Positions 8,348 to 16,662 of a stretch of DNA of 64,000 bases are shown piece after piece. The notes beneath the pieces are model-generated. The model saw nothing but the letters and a program-made list of their open reading frames with translations. It had not been told where the DNA came from and made no database searches. Numbering within the stretch: the stretch's first letter is position 1; every line of letters begins with the position of its first letter. This DNA comes from Lysobacter sp. HDW10. Its GTDB lineage: Bacteria > Pseudomonadota > Gammaproteobacteria > Xanthomonadales > Xanthomonadaceae. The position numbers were made by a program, and so were the translations under genes. The stretch spans positions 1,046,885 to 1,110,884 of the forward strand of contig NZ_CP049864.1 in NCBI RefSeq assembly GCF_011300685.1. Direction: 5' to 3'.

Positions 8348-9904
8348 CTAAAGCTGCGATTCAATCGGAAGCCAACTCAGTACTTTCACCGTCCCGCGTT
8401 GTAGCGCCGTCGTGTCGGGTTCTTGATAGAGCAGCGTCTTAGGCTGGGTCGATGCATCGATCCACTCCAATCCACCTTGCGGACGCAAGCGCACCGAATA
8501 GCTCAAAGCGGGCGAAGACAGCCGCTGATATTCAAGCGCCAAGGCAGCACCAATCTGCGGATCATCAAACATCACACCCATTTCGGTATTCAACGCGGCC
8601 GAACGCATGTCGAGATTGAATGAGCCGATAAAACCGCGCCGACCATCAATCACAAAAGCCTTGGTATGCAAACTCGCACCACTACTGCCGAACAAGCCGG
8701 CCGTTTCGGTACGTCCACGGGCACGCAGTTCAAAAAGCTTGACGCCGCCTTGCAACAAGCGCGTTCGATAGTCGGCATAGCCACTGTGCACAGCGAGCAC
8801 GTCATTCGCTGCAAGGGAATTGGTGACCACGCCAATGTCTTTGCCTTGGCTCGCGAGCGTCGCCAACTGTGAGGTTCCCGCATCACCCGGCACAAAGTAG
8901 GGCGAGATCAACGCCGCACTGTGTTGCGTGCTGCGAACGGTGTCGACGAGACGGCGCACCAGCCATTGATCCCGTTTGTCTTCTTTCCACTTCTGCGGCG
9001 GGTCCGATACCACCTGGACATTCGCACTCCAAATCGGGGTGCGAACACCAGACAAGAAGCCCGTGACACCCGGTGAACTATTCGTGCGCGACAAGTATTT
9101 ATTGGCGGCCGTACCGCGCGCCAAGGCCGTCATCGCGGTCATCGTCGCTTCTGTTGCGGCGATCTCTTTCTTGTTGAGGGATGCCATCGGAACCACGGCG
9201 TCGTCATTCCAAAATCGGTCGAATACTTTCTCCGCATCGCCCACGGCGGGGCCGACAAGGAACGCATCGAGGTCGCGGAAGTTCGTTTCAAATGAGGTAT
9301 CGAAGTACTCATCGCCGATATTGCGACCACCCACGACCGCGACGCGACCGTCGGCAATCCACGCTTTGTTATGCATGCGATGGTTCACGCGGAGGGCGCG
9401 GACGAGGGTTTCAAACACACGTCGTATGCCGCTGCGATTTCTAAACGCGTTGTAGATCCGAATCTCAACATTGGGGTGCTGATCCAACGCTTTCATCTGC
9501 GGATCGAGGCCATTGGCATTCATATCATCGACCAGAATGCGCACGCGCACGCCACGTTCGGCTGCGCGCCAAGCTTCGAGTGCCAACAACTGGCCGCTTA
9601 GATCGTCGTGCCACATGTAGTACTGCAGGTCGAGGCTGCGACCGGCAGCACGGGCAGACAACGCACGTGCCGCGAATGCATCGAGGCCGTCATTGAGCAA
9701 GATGACACCGCTTTGTCCCGGGTGGTTCCGAAGCACCGGCACAACTTGACGGTCCAGGTCGGTCGCGTTCTCCGCCAGTGCCAGGGCGTGAGAGGGTGCG
9801 CCAAGCGACTTTGGCATGAGCTTGTCGGCAAGAAGTGCGCCCAGGAAGACGAGGGCGAGCACGACGGCAAGCAATCCGAAAATGACTTTCAGCTTTTTCT
9901 TCAT
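8348..9904 (-). CDS. Phospholipase D family protein, cardiolipin synthase C-like
   Basis: The 518-residue protein has an N-terminal membrane anchor (residues about 6-27) and two HxKxxxxD motifs of the phospholipase D superfamily: H178-K180-D185 (HNKAWIAD) and H413-K415-D420 (HTKAFVID). Each is followed by the expected GG/GS and NxD or NxE residues. The layout matches periplasm-facing ClsC-like cardiolipin synthases or phosphatidyltransferases, so the likely substrates are phospholipids at the inner membrane. The gene is convergent with the kinase-like gene, with only 11 bases between stops, and divergent from the cytochrome bd operon. The substrate is not determined by the sequence. Confidence 0.88.
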   Translation of the reverse strand: MKKKLKVIFGLLAVVLALVFLGALLADKLMPKSLGAPSHALALAENATDLDRQVVPVLRNHPGQSGVILLNDGLDAFAARALSARAAGRSLDLQYYMWHDDLSGQLLALEAWRAAERGVRVRILVDDMNANGLDPQMKALDQHPNVEIRIYNAFRNRSGIRRVFETLVRALRVNHRMHNKAWIADGRVAVVGGRNIGDEYFDTSFETNFRDLDAFLVGPAVGDAEKVFDRFWNDDAVVPMASLNKKEIAATEATMTAMTALARGTAANKYLSRTNSSPGVTGFLSGVRTPIWSANVQVVSDPPQKWKEDKRDQWLVRRLVDTVRSTQHSAALISPYFVPGDAGTSQLATLASQGKDIGVVTNSLAANDVLAVHSGYADYRTRLLQGGVKLFELRARGRTETAGLFGSSGASLHTKAFVIDGRRGFIGSFNLDMRSAALNTEMGVMFDDPQIGAALALEYQRLSSPALSYSVRLRPQGGLEWIDASTQPKTLLYQEPDTTALQRGTVKVLSWLPIESQL

Positions 9905-10087
9905 GAGTGGCTCTGGTCACACAGGCTTCTATTCTCACCGATTCGGTCGCATTTGGGCTTCAATCGGGCGTGCGGCGGCGCGTCGTGCTAGCCACATCGG
10001 CGCGCAAAGACGTTGCTAGCTTCTCCATTGGTCTTACAATAGGCATTGGTCTGTCTTTGTCATGCGACCTTAAGACGTAGTACGCAA

Positions 10088-10118
10088 TTGATCGCGCCGT
10101 CGGGCTCGCTTCTATACA
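10088..10118 (+). promoter_or_regulatory. Possible promoter of the cytochrome bd operon
   Basis: TTGATC at 10088-10093 and TATACA at 10113-10118 resemble -35 and -10 boxes; the spacing is 19 bases, or 17 if TCTATA at 10111 is the -10. The predicted leader of about 55 bases ends at a strong AGGAAGG site (10167-10173) before the ATG at 10181. The whole 276-base gap 9905-10180 otherwise shows no gene. Confidence 0.35.
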
Positions 10119-10180
10119 GCGTTGTCTCTTGAACGATGATCGCGCCGCGTTCCTCGTGCCGGTATTAGGAAGGTCTGTGT

Positions 10181-11599
10181 ATGTTTGACCTCAGTCCGTT
10201 AGATCTTGCCCGTATCCAATTCGGGTTCACGATCTCTTTCCATATTATTTTTCCAGCCATCACGATTGGCCTCGCGGCATTTCTTGCCGTGCTTGAAGGG
10301 TTATGGCTTTGGAAGAAGGACGACACCTATCTAGAGCTCTACCATTTTTGGGCGAAGATCTTTGCCGTGAACTTCGCCATGGGCGTCGTGTCCGGTTTGG
10401 TCATGGCGTATCAGTTCGGTACGAACTGGAGTTTCTATTCGCAGTTCGCCGGTAGCATCACAGGGCCATTGTTGGCCTATGAAGTGCTCACGGCCTTCTT
10501 CCTTGAAGCGGGTTTCTTGGGCGTCATGTTGTTTGGCTGGAGCAAAGTCGGGCGCGGCCTGCACTTCTTCGCCACGATCATGGTGGCGCTCGGCACGATG
10601 GTGTCTGCAACGTGGATATTGGCATCGAACAGTTGGATGCAAACGCCGCAAGGCTTCGAGATCGTGAACGGCGTTGTTGTTCCGGTGGATTGGGTGGCTG
10701 TGATCTTCAATCCCTCGTTCCCATACCGTTTGGCGCACATGGTGACCGCGGCGATGCTCGCGACGGCATTGTTCGTCGGCGCGTCGGGTGCGTGGCATTT
10801 GTTGCGCGGTCATCGACAGCCCGCAATCAAACGCATGTTTTCGATGGCTTTGTGGATGGTCCTCTTCGTTGCGCCGCTGCAAATTTTCATCGGCGATCAG
10901 CACGGGTTGAATACGCTGAAATATCAGCCGGCCAAAATTGCCGCGATGGAAGGGCATTGGGAAAACACGCCCGGTGAAGGTGTGCCGCTGATTCTGTTCG
11001 GCATGCCCGACATGGCAGCAGAGACCACGCGCTACAAAGTTGAAATTCCGAATATGGCCAGCGTGATCTTGACGCACAGTGCGAAAGGCCAGTTCCCGGG
11101 GCTCAAAGACTTCGCACCCGAAGATCGCCCGAATTCTGCGATTGTGTTCTGGTCGTTCCGGGTGATGGTCGGCTTGGGCATGCTGATGGTGGTGTTGGCG
11201 CTGTATGCGGCTTGGTCGCGCGTTCGTGGTCGACTGTATGAAAGTCCGCTGCTCGCACGCTTTGCACTCGTGATGGGTCCCTCAGGTTTGATCGCCATGC
11301 TCGCCGGTTGGTACGTCACCGAAATCGGCCGACAACCTTGGGTCGTTTACGGTTTGATGCGAACCAAAGATGCGGTTTCGCATCATTCGGCGGCAACACT
11401 GTCAGTCGGCTTGGTGATTCTTGTGGTGATGTATGTCGTCATCTTCGGCTTGGGCATTGCCTACATGTTGAGACTGGTCAGACAAGGACCCGCGTCGTTG
11501 GGTGACCCCCTTGCACCGCATGGCCCCTCCATCAATCAGAGACCCGCGCGCCCCTTGTCGGCAGTGGACGAACCTCTGCCCAACAACGACACACCTTAA
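10181..11599 (+). CDS. cydA: Cytochrome bd-type quinol oxidase subunit I (CIO type)
   Basis: This is the haem-bearing subunit of a terminal oxidase that oxidises quinol and reduces oxygen to water in the inner membrane. The 472-residue product has about nine membrane helices. ARIQFGFTISFHIIFPA holds the first conserved haem histidine, RLAHM a second, and GWYVTEIGRQPW is the conserved quinol-site region. The N-terminal wording and short Q-loop match cyanide-insensitive oxidases (CioA) rather than E. coli CydA, which is about 50 residues longer. An AGGAAGG site 7 bases before the ATG fixes the start. Subunit II follows after 15 bases. Confidence 0.96.
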   Translation: MFDLSPLDLARIQFGFTISFHIIFPAITIGLAAFLAVLEGLWLWKKDDTYLELYHFWAKIFAVNFAMGVVSGLVMAYQFGTNWSFYSQFAGSITGPLLAYEVLTAFFLEAGFLGVMLFGWSKVGRGLHFFATIMVALGTMVSATWILASNSWMQTPQGFEIVNGVVVPVDWVAVIFNPSFPYRLAHMVTAAMLATALFVGASGAWHLLRGHRQPAIKRMFSMALWMVLFVAPLQIFIGDQHGLNTLKYQPAKIAAMEGHWENTPGEGVPLILFGMPDMAAETTRYKVEIPNMASVILTHSAKGQFPGLKDFAPEDRPNSAIVFWSFRVMVGLGMLMVVLALYAAWSRVRGRLYESPLLARFALVMGPSGLIAMLAGWYVTEIGRQPWVVYGLMRTKDAVSHHSAATLSVGLVILVVMYVVIFGLGIAYMLRLVRQGPASLGDPLAPHGPSINQRPARPLSAVDEPLPNNDTP

Positions 11600-11614
11600 A
11601 AGGAGAGGCATGCG

Positions 11615-12622
11615 ATGGGAATCGACCTCCCTCTGATTTGGTTCCTGATCATCGGCTTCAGCGTCATGATGTACGTGATCATGGATGGCTTTGATCTGGG
11701 CATTGGCATCTTGTTTCCGTTCATCTCTGATCGCGAAGATCGCGACACGATGGTCAACACGGTTGCACCCGTGTGGGATGGCAATGAAACCTGGTTGGTC
11801 TTGGGCGGTGCGGGCTTATTTGCCGCATTTCCTTTGGTCTATGCCGTGTTGCTCAGCGCGCTTTACATTCCGGTGCTGTTGTTCTTGGCAGGGCTCATCT
11901 TGCGTGGCGTGTCCTTTGAGTTTCGCTTCAAGGCGGATGAGACACACAAGCCGTACTGGGATAAAGCGTTCTTGTTCGGTTCGATCATCGCGGCGTTTTT
12001 CCAAGGCGTGATCTTGGGTGCCTTTATCGGCGGACACCAAGTCGTCGATGGTGTGGCCGTGGGTCATGCCATGAGTTGGCTGACACCGTTTAGCGTCTTC
12101 ACGGGCGTCGGTGTTGTCGTTGCCTATGCGCTATTGGGCGCCACTTGGCTCATTCTGAAAACACACGGTGCGCTGCAGGTTCGGATGATCGCATTGGCGC
12201 GCCCGGTGTTGTTGGCCTTGCTCTGCGTCACCGCCATCGTGAGCATCTGGACACCGATGACGCATCCGGCGATCGCAGCGCGTTGGTTCGCGATGCCCAA
12301 TCTTTTGTTCTTTGCACCCGTACCCGTGTTGGTGTTGGTCTCCGCATTCGCAATGCTGCGTTCATTGAAAGCTGAGCCGCATGCAGGCCCATTCTTATGG
12401 TCGCTGGTGGTGGTGTTCTTGGGCTATTCCGGCTTGGTCATCAGCATCTGGCCGCACATTCTCCCGCCGAACATTTCGATTTGGGAAGCCGCCGCACCGC
12501 CGCAGAGCTTAGGGTTTGCATTGGTGGGTGCACTGCTGATTATTCCCTGCATTCTTGGCTACACGGCGTGGTCGTACTACGTGTTCCGCGGCAAGGTGAA
12601 AGCAGGTGAGGGTTATCACTGA
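11615..12622 (+). CDS. cydB: Cytochrome bd-type quinol oxidase subunit II
   Basis: This is the partner subunit of the bd oxidase, stabilising the haem-bearing subunit. The 335-residue product has about eight membrane helices and begins with the family hallmark MDGFDLGIG followed by NGNE-like residues (WDGNETWLV). The ribosome-binding site AGGAGAGG at about 11600-11608 selects the ATG at 11615; another ATG at 11610 is out of frame. The length fits CioB. The stop is separated by one base from the small DUF2474 gene. Confidence 0.96.
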   Translation: MGIDLPLIWFLIIGFSVMMYVIMDGFDLGIGILFPFISDREDRDTMVNTVAPVWDGNETWLVLGGAGLFAAFPLVYAVLLSALYIPVLLFLAGLILRGVSFEFRFKADETHKPYWDKAFLFGSIIAAFFQGVILGAFIGGHQVVDGVAVGHAMSWLTPFSVFTGVGVVVAYALLGATWLILKTHGALQVRMIALARPVLLALLCVTAIVSIWTPMTHPAIAARWFAMPNLLFFAPVPVLVLVSAFAMLRSLKAEPHAGPFLWSLVVVFLGYSGLVISIWPHILPPNISIWEAAAPPQSLGFALVGALLIIPCILGYTAWSYYVFRGKVKAGEGYH

Positions 12623-12623
12623 G

Positions 12624-12779
12624 ATGGCAGACGCGCCAATAAAAACGGAGCGTCCGAAATGGCAGACGCTCCGTCGTGTGGGTTGGTTGGTTTTGATTTG
12701 GGCGTGTAGCGTGGCTGCCTTGGGTGTCGCAGCGTTAGGCATGCGATTGATCATGAGCCTCGCAGGTATGACGCGTTAG
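12624..12779 (+). CDS. DUF2474 small subunit of the CIO-type bd oxidase
   Basis: This 51-residue membrane protein is read directly from the sequence: ATG at 12624, TAG at 12777-12779. It starts one base after the subunit II stop, so it is translated with it. The N-terminus is charged, then comes RRVGWLVLIWACSVAALGV forming one membrane helix and a C-terminal RLIMSLAGMT. This pattern (R-x-GW-x-L-x-IW, then ALG, then a final GMT) is that of DUF2474, a family encoded after cioAB genes. By analogy with CydX it probably stabilises the oxidase; that role is inferred. It is easily missed because of its size. Confidence 0.88.
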   Translation: MADAPIKTERPKWQTLRRVGWLVLIWACSVAALGVAALGMRLIMSLAGMTR

Positions 12780-12781
12780 CT

Positions 12782-12796
12782 AAACCCTCAGGGTTT
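12782..12796. terminator. Short palindrome between convergent genes
   Basis: AAACCC-TCA-GGGTTT forms a 6-base stem whose loop is the stop codon of the minus-strand M28 peptidase gene. It lies 3 bases after the DUF2474 stop and is followed on the plus strand by CTTG. A weak bidirectional terminator is possible; there is no real T-run. Confidence 0.35.
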
Positions 12797-14185
12797 CTTG
12801 CCTTCACCCCAAGCCGGCACAAAGTCGGAACTCGCCAACCATTGAATCGGCTTGACCATCGAATCGATTGATCGCGTCATGTGCGCGAAATCAATTTTTC
12901 CAATTTCATCCGAGGCGTGATGGTAGTCCTTGTGCAAACCGTAGCTTGAGACGGTGTGCGCAATGATGCCCTGTCGTGCAAAGGTGTAGTTATCTGAGCG
13001 TTGGAAGAAGTTTTCCTCCGGATGCGGGTCGGCCACCAAACGTGCACCGCGCTTAGCCAGTTCTGCACCCAAATTCGAACGGTCATAACCGGTGAGCCAC
13101 AAAGTTTGCGGCGGCACTTTGTCGTCTGGGCGACCCATCATTTCAAACTGCAAGTTGGCGACGAAATTTTCTTTCGGGAAGGGCAGGGTGTTCAAGAAAT
13201 GCTTTGAACCGAAGCCGCCTGCCTCTTCGCTGCCAAAGCACACAAAGTAGATCGTGCGCTTGGGCTTGTTGCCTGCCGCCAAAGCGCGTGCAAGTTCCAT
13301 CACCGCCACCGAACCAGACGCATCATCATCCGCACCATTGTTGATACGGTCTGCATCTTTTTCGTTCTTGCTGATGCCGAGGTGGTCCAAATGCGCGCTC
13401 AACACAATCGTTTGTGCGGCGAGCTTGGGATCACTGCCGGTGATCTTGCCGATGGCATTCCATGTTGAGGTGTCGGGCTGCTGCTTGAAGGTGGCGTTGA
13501 ACGCAATCTCACTGCCATCTTTCATGCCTGATAGTGTCTTGCCGAGCGCGGCATCCACAAAGATCAAATTGCCTTGCTCGCCTGCCTCAACATCACGTTC
13601 GGCCAGCATCGCCCAGTTTTCAGTGATCTGCTTGTTGGCAGGAATGATGACGGTCTTCGTGCCACTTTGAATCAACGCACGATAGGCACCAAACACTTCG
13701 TTGAATTGCGCGTCTTCGCCCACGCTCAACAGCACGACGTTGCCGGCTTTGGCGGTTTCGCCCACTTTGAGTTTTTGCAAGGGGCCGCGCATGTCAGCGT
13801 CGGCCATGCGGAACGCCACCAAGTTCTGTTTCCAATTCACTTGCTTGGCGAGTGCACCGTCTGCCTTGAAAGCATCAACAACTTTCTTGCCCAGCACCGG
13901 CACGGTTTGCACGAAGCTCGTTTGGCCGATCGTGTCTTTGTCGCCGGCGGGCTCCAATCCGTATTGCATGAACTGCGAACCGATGTATTCGGCGGCAATG
14001 CGTTCGAACGGTGTGCCACTGCCGCGACCTTGCATTGCATCGCCGGCCAGGAAATACATTTCAGCGCGAACGTCGCGCTCTTTCACCGTAGCCGTCTGTT
14101 GCTTTTGCGGTGTTGCGGCCGCCAAGGGCAAGGCAATGACCAAGACGCAGGCCGATACGAGAGTTTTCAGTCGCTTGTTTTTCAT
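12788..14185 (-). CDS. M28 family zinc metallopeptidase, secreted
   Basis: This is a signal-peptide-bearing aminopeptidase of family M28. I chose the ATG at 14185 because it has a GGGGA site just upstream and begins the signal peptide (MKNKRLKTLVSACVLVIAL, cleavage near AAA). Zinc-site motifs are visible: SAHLDHLG, GADDDASG and GSEEAGGFGS. These supply the His, bridging Asp and catalytic Glu pair. A region before the peptidase domain probably forms a PA-like insertion. The 465-residue length fits secreted Xanthomonadales M28 enzymes. It probably trims peptides outside the inner membrane. The gene stands alone, and its stop lies 8 bases from the convergent oxidase operon. Confidence 0.92.
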   Translation of the reverse strand: MKNKRLKTLVSACVLVIALPLAAATPQKQQTATVKERDVRAEMYFLAGDAMQGRGSGTPFERIAAEYIGSQFMQYGLEPAGDKDTIGQTSFVQTVPVLGKKVVDAFKADGALAKQVNWKQNLVAFRMADADMRGPLQKLKVGETAKAGNVVLLSVGEDAQFNEVFGAYRALIQSGTKTVIIPANKQITENWAMLAERDVEAGEQGNLIFVDAALGKTLSGMKDGSEIAFNATFKQQPDTSTWNAIGKITGSDPKLAAQTIVLSAHLDHLGISKNEKDADRINNGADDDASGSVAVMELARALAAGNKPKRTIYFVCFGSEEAGGFGSKHFLNTLPFPKENFVANLQFEMMGRPDDKVPPQTLWLTGYDRSNLGAELAKRGARLVADPHPEENFFQRSDNYTFARQGIIAHTVSSYGLHKDYHHASDEIGKIDFAHMTRSIDSMVKPIQWLASSDFVPAWGEGKKP

Positions 14186-14312
14186 GTGGTTCCCCAAGGC
14201 GGTGTATTGGCGCGTCGGCATCGAACCACGTTCGATCATCGACGCACAGGCCTTTGAGTGTCCCACACCAGCGAATGTTTCGGCACGCCCGCGACGCGTG
14301 CGTTGAAGCGAT

Positions 14313-14339
14313 CAAGCCTTATTTTTTGATCAAGGCTTG
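14313..14339. other. Inverted repeat over the 3' end of the MFS gene
   Basis: CAAGCCTT (14313-14320) pairs perfectly with AAGGCTTG (14332-14339) across an 11-base loop that contains six Ts on the plus strand. The MFS stop codon is at 14319-14321, within the repeat. On the transcribed minus strand no U-run follows, so it may act as a 3' mRNA hairpin rather than a classic terminator. Confidence 0.4.
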
Positions 14340-15938
14340 AATATCTTCCAAGCGCTCACCGCGTGTTTCCACGCCTGCACGCCAGATCATCACGCCGGAA
14401 ACGGCGGTGACACCGGCAATGAGCAAGGCCGACAGGGCGAAGTGCGTAAACAGTCCCGCCACGCCGAGGCCCGCGCCCAACATCCCGCCGAATTTCGAAC
14501 CCGCGGCGATCAAACCCGAGCCCGTGCCGCGTAGATGCACGGGATAAATTTCTGCGGCATAAGGAATCAGCATCGCGATCACGCCGCTGATGCTCACCAA
14601 CAAACTGGCCGTCGCCACGACGGTGGCCACCTGTGAGCGAATCTGCATGACGCTGATGGCCCAGAACGCTAACAGTGACAAGGTCGTCAACGCAACGAAC
14701 AGCACGAGCGATTTGTAACTGCTCCAGCTGTGATACAGCCACACGACGATGGCGATGCCAGGCAGCGCAAACAAAGCGGACTTCGCCAACAGTGCACTCG
14801 CGGTCTTCGGATCCACACCCAGCTCAGCCAAGTTCACGGGAAGCCACAGCAAGAAACCGAAGTTGGCCAAGCCCCAAGCGACGCCGCAGACCAACAGGCC
14901 CCAGCTGATCGCCGAGTGACGTCCGCGCAAAAGTTCGCGCATCCCCTGTGCTTTCGGCAGGGCATCAATATTCGGTGTACCCGGATGGGTCTCATCGTCC
15001 ACTTCCACGTCGGTCTGTCCGCCGGAGAACTTACGCAGCACAGCACGCGCGGCATCTTCCATGCCGACGTTCGACAAAAAGCGCGGCGATTCCGGAATGA
15101 AGCGATACAGCACAATGATGAGTGCGCCGGTCGGCAGCCCGAGCAGCCACAACACGCGCCAGCTAAACAGAGGCTCTAAAACAGCCGCTGCACCAGAGGC
15201 GGCCAAATAGCCTGCAGACGTGCCGAGTCCGCCCAATGCAACGAGCAACCAGCCGCGATGCGCCGCGGGCACGGTTTCGGCCATCAAAGTAAAGGTGATC
15301 GGCAGTAGACCGCCGGCCGATGCGCCCATCAGGAAGCACATCGCAAGGTTCCAATTAAAGCTTGGCATGGCGCCGCAAATCGCCGTGCCGATAAACATCA
15401 AGGCGCCCATCAGGATGGCGGAGCGTCGACCGAACACATCGGCGACGCGTCCCCACGCAATGGATCCGATCACCGTGCCCGTCAAGGCCACAAATGCGAG
15501 CAGACTGGCCGCCGGTTTGCTGATGCCGTACTCATCGCTCATGCCGGGCACAACAAAACCCAAGGTCGCAGGCTTCATGACATCAACAACCAAGGCAACA
15601 ACCAGCACAGCGACCAATTGCCAATGCGCACGGTTGAGTTTGACCGAGTCTGCGACGTGGAAATGCAAATGCCCCACATCACCCGCATAGGCCGATCGCA
15701 TTTGTGAGAGCCGCGGCATCATGCCGTAGGCCGCGAACGCCAATCCGATGGGAATCGCGATCATGCCAAGCCACATTTCCGTGGTCATCGGCATGCCGAC
15801 CATTTGCCAATGCGTGTGTTTGCCCATCATGAACATCGGCATATGTGCGAACACACCGCCGACAATCAATGCACAGCCAAACCAAAACGCGAGCGGGTGC
15901 GGAAAACGCAGGGGATTTTGCTTAGATTGAGGTGTCAT
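14319..15938 (-). CDS. MFS transporter with extra N-terminal membrane pair
   Basis: The 539-residue protein has the 12-helix major facilitator core, with the loop motif GRVADVFGRRSA and the sugar-porter-like RFIPESPRFL. Before the core it has about 115 extra residues forming two membrane helices, joined by a Met/His-rich loop (residues 32-51, seven Met and three His), and a later GHLHFHV patch. The substrate is unknown; organic acids or aromatic compounds are common for this branch. The ATG at 15938 overlaps the stop of the upstream TetR-type regulator (TAATG), so both are translated together and probably autoregulated through the operators at 16627-16653. This points to a role linked to fatty-acid metabolism, which is an inference. 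Confidence 0.88.
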   Translation of the reverse strand: MTPQSKQNPLRFPHPLAFWFGCALIVGGVFAHMPMFMMGKHTHWQMVGMPMTTEMWLGMIAIPIGLAFAAYGMMPRLSQMRSAYAGDVGHLHFHVADSVKLNRAHWQLVAVLVVALVVDVMKPATLGFVVPGMSDEYGISKPAASLLAFVALTGTVIGSIAWGRVADVFGRRSAILMGALMFIGTAICGAMPSFNWNLAMCFLMGASAGGLLPITFTLMAETVPAAHRGWLLVALGGLGTSAGYLAASGAAAVLEPLFSWRVLWLLGLPTGALIIVLYRFIPESPRFLSNVGMEDAARAVLRKFSGGQTDVEVDDETHPGTPNIDALPKAQGMRELLRGRHSAISWGLLVCGVAWGLANFGFLLWLPVNLAELGVDPKTASALLAKSALFALPGIAIVVWLYHSWSSYKSLVLFVALTTLSLLAFWAISVMQIRSQVATVVATASLLVSISGVIAMLIPYAAEIYPVHLRGTGSGLIAAGSKFGGMLGAGLGVAGLFTHFALSALLIAGVTAVSGVMIWRAGVETRGERLEDIQALIKK

Positions 15939-16582
15939 TAGACGGGGCGTGTTTTCATTTGTCGTGAACCAAGCAAAATCATCGTCACCATTTGCGTCAT
16001 CTGCCGGATGAGCGCCACATCTTGTTCGCGCGGGGCGTCCAAGGCATGTGCACCCATGGCGAAGATCAAACGCGTGATCGCTTTTGCGGCGAGGGCGGGG
16101 TCATGCAACGGCGCATCTGACGCTTCGGTCAAACGCACCAATTCGACGCGCAATTCTTCTTCAAAGAATTCCAACTGACGATCAACGGCGCGCTTGAATG
16201 CATCCGACCCCGTGGTGCCTTCGCGCAAGAGCACGCGCAGCAAGCCATCTTCAGCGCGCAGTTGGGACATGAAGGCTTCGATCGATCCGCGCACTACGGT
16301 GTGTCCGCTCTTTACATGCACGCGGGCCTCGTCGACGACTGTGCGCAGCGCGGCGCCCGAATGGTCGATCAGGGCCACCGCCAGTTCATCCACATCGTGG
16401 AAATGGCGATAGAAGCTGTTGGGTGCGATCGCGGCTTCGCGTGCCACCTCGCGCAGGCCCAATGACGAGACGCTGCGGTGCGGGCCGAGCAAGCGCAGCG
16501 CCGCCATCAGCAAATCCTCTCGGCTGATTTGGGGCTTGCGGCCGGCGTCTAGCGCCGTGATGGAAGAAGAGAATTCGGTCAC
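15938..16582 (-). CDS. TetR family repressor, DesT/FabR-like
   Basis: The 214-residue product has a TetR-type helix-turn-helix with SLGLREVAREAAIAPNSFYR and HFHDVDEL, closely resembling E. coli FabR and Pseudomonas DesT. Those repressors sense the acyl-chain pool and control unsaturated fatty-acid synthesis. The gene is divergent from a DesC-like reductase and DesB-like desaturase, the same arrangement as desT-desCB. I chose GTG 16582 because it is the nearest in-frame start before the DNA-binding domain; upstream in-frame sequence would run into the divergent promoter. No clear ribosome-binding site is seen, so the start is less certain than the function. Its stop overlaps the MFS start. Confidence 0.88.
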   Translation of the reverse strand: MTEFSSSITALDAGRKPQISREDLLMAALRLLGPHRSVSSLGLREVAREAAIAPNSFYRHFHDVDELAVALIDHSGAALRTVVDEARVHVKSGHTVVRGSIEAFMSQLRAEDGLLRVLLREGTTGSDAFKRAVDRQLEFFEEELRVELVRLTEASDAPLHDPALAAKAITRLIFAMGAHALDAPREQDVALIRQMTQMVTMILLGSRQMKTRPV

Positions 16583-16626
16583 GAAAAGGGCCGCAAAACG
16601 CTGAATGGAGCATATCAGATCATTTA

Positions 16627-16653
16627 ATATACACCTGTATATACATATGTATA
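16627..16653. promoter_or_regulatory. Two tandem DesT/FabR-like operators
   Basis: Two copies of TATACA-N2-TGTATA are present. The first is TATACACCTGTATA (16628-16641), whose arms extend by one base on each side. The second is the perfect palindrome TATACATATGTATA (16640-16653). Their centres are 12 bases apart and the copies share two bases. The ACA-N2-TGT core resembles the known FabR/DesT site. They lie between the divergent repressor and the reductase gene and cover its likely promoter. Confidence 0.7.
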
Positions 16654-16655
16654 AT
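16650..16655 (+). promoter_or_regulatory. -10 box of the desaturase operon, possibly leaderless
   Basis: A perfect TATAAT lies 7 bases before the ATG at 16663, so transcription would start at or within a base or two of the start codon. No ribosome-binding site precedes that ATG. The -35 region at about 16627-16632 has no consensus. The box overlaps the second operator, so repressor binding would block the promoter directly. Confidence 0.5.
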
Positions 16656-16662
16656 TCCGAGC

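Noticed and set aside
14313-14339. Inverted repeat with six Ts considered as a rho-independent terminator for MFS
   Set aside because: The Ts are in the loop on the plus strand; on the transcribed strand no U-run follows the stem, so only a 3' hairpin is claimed.
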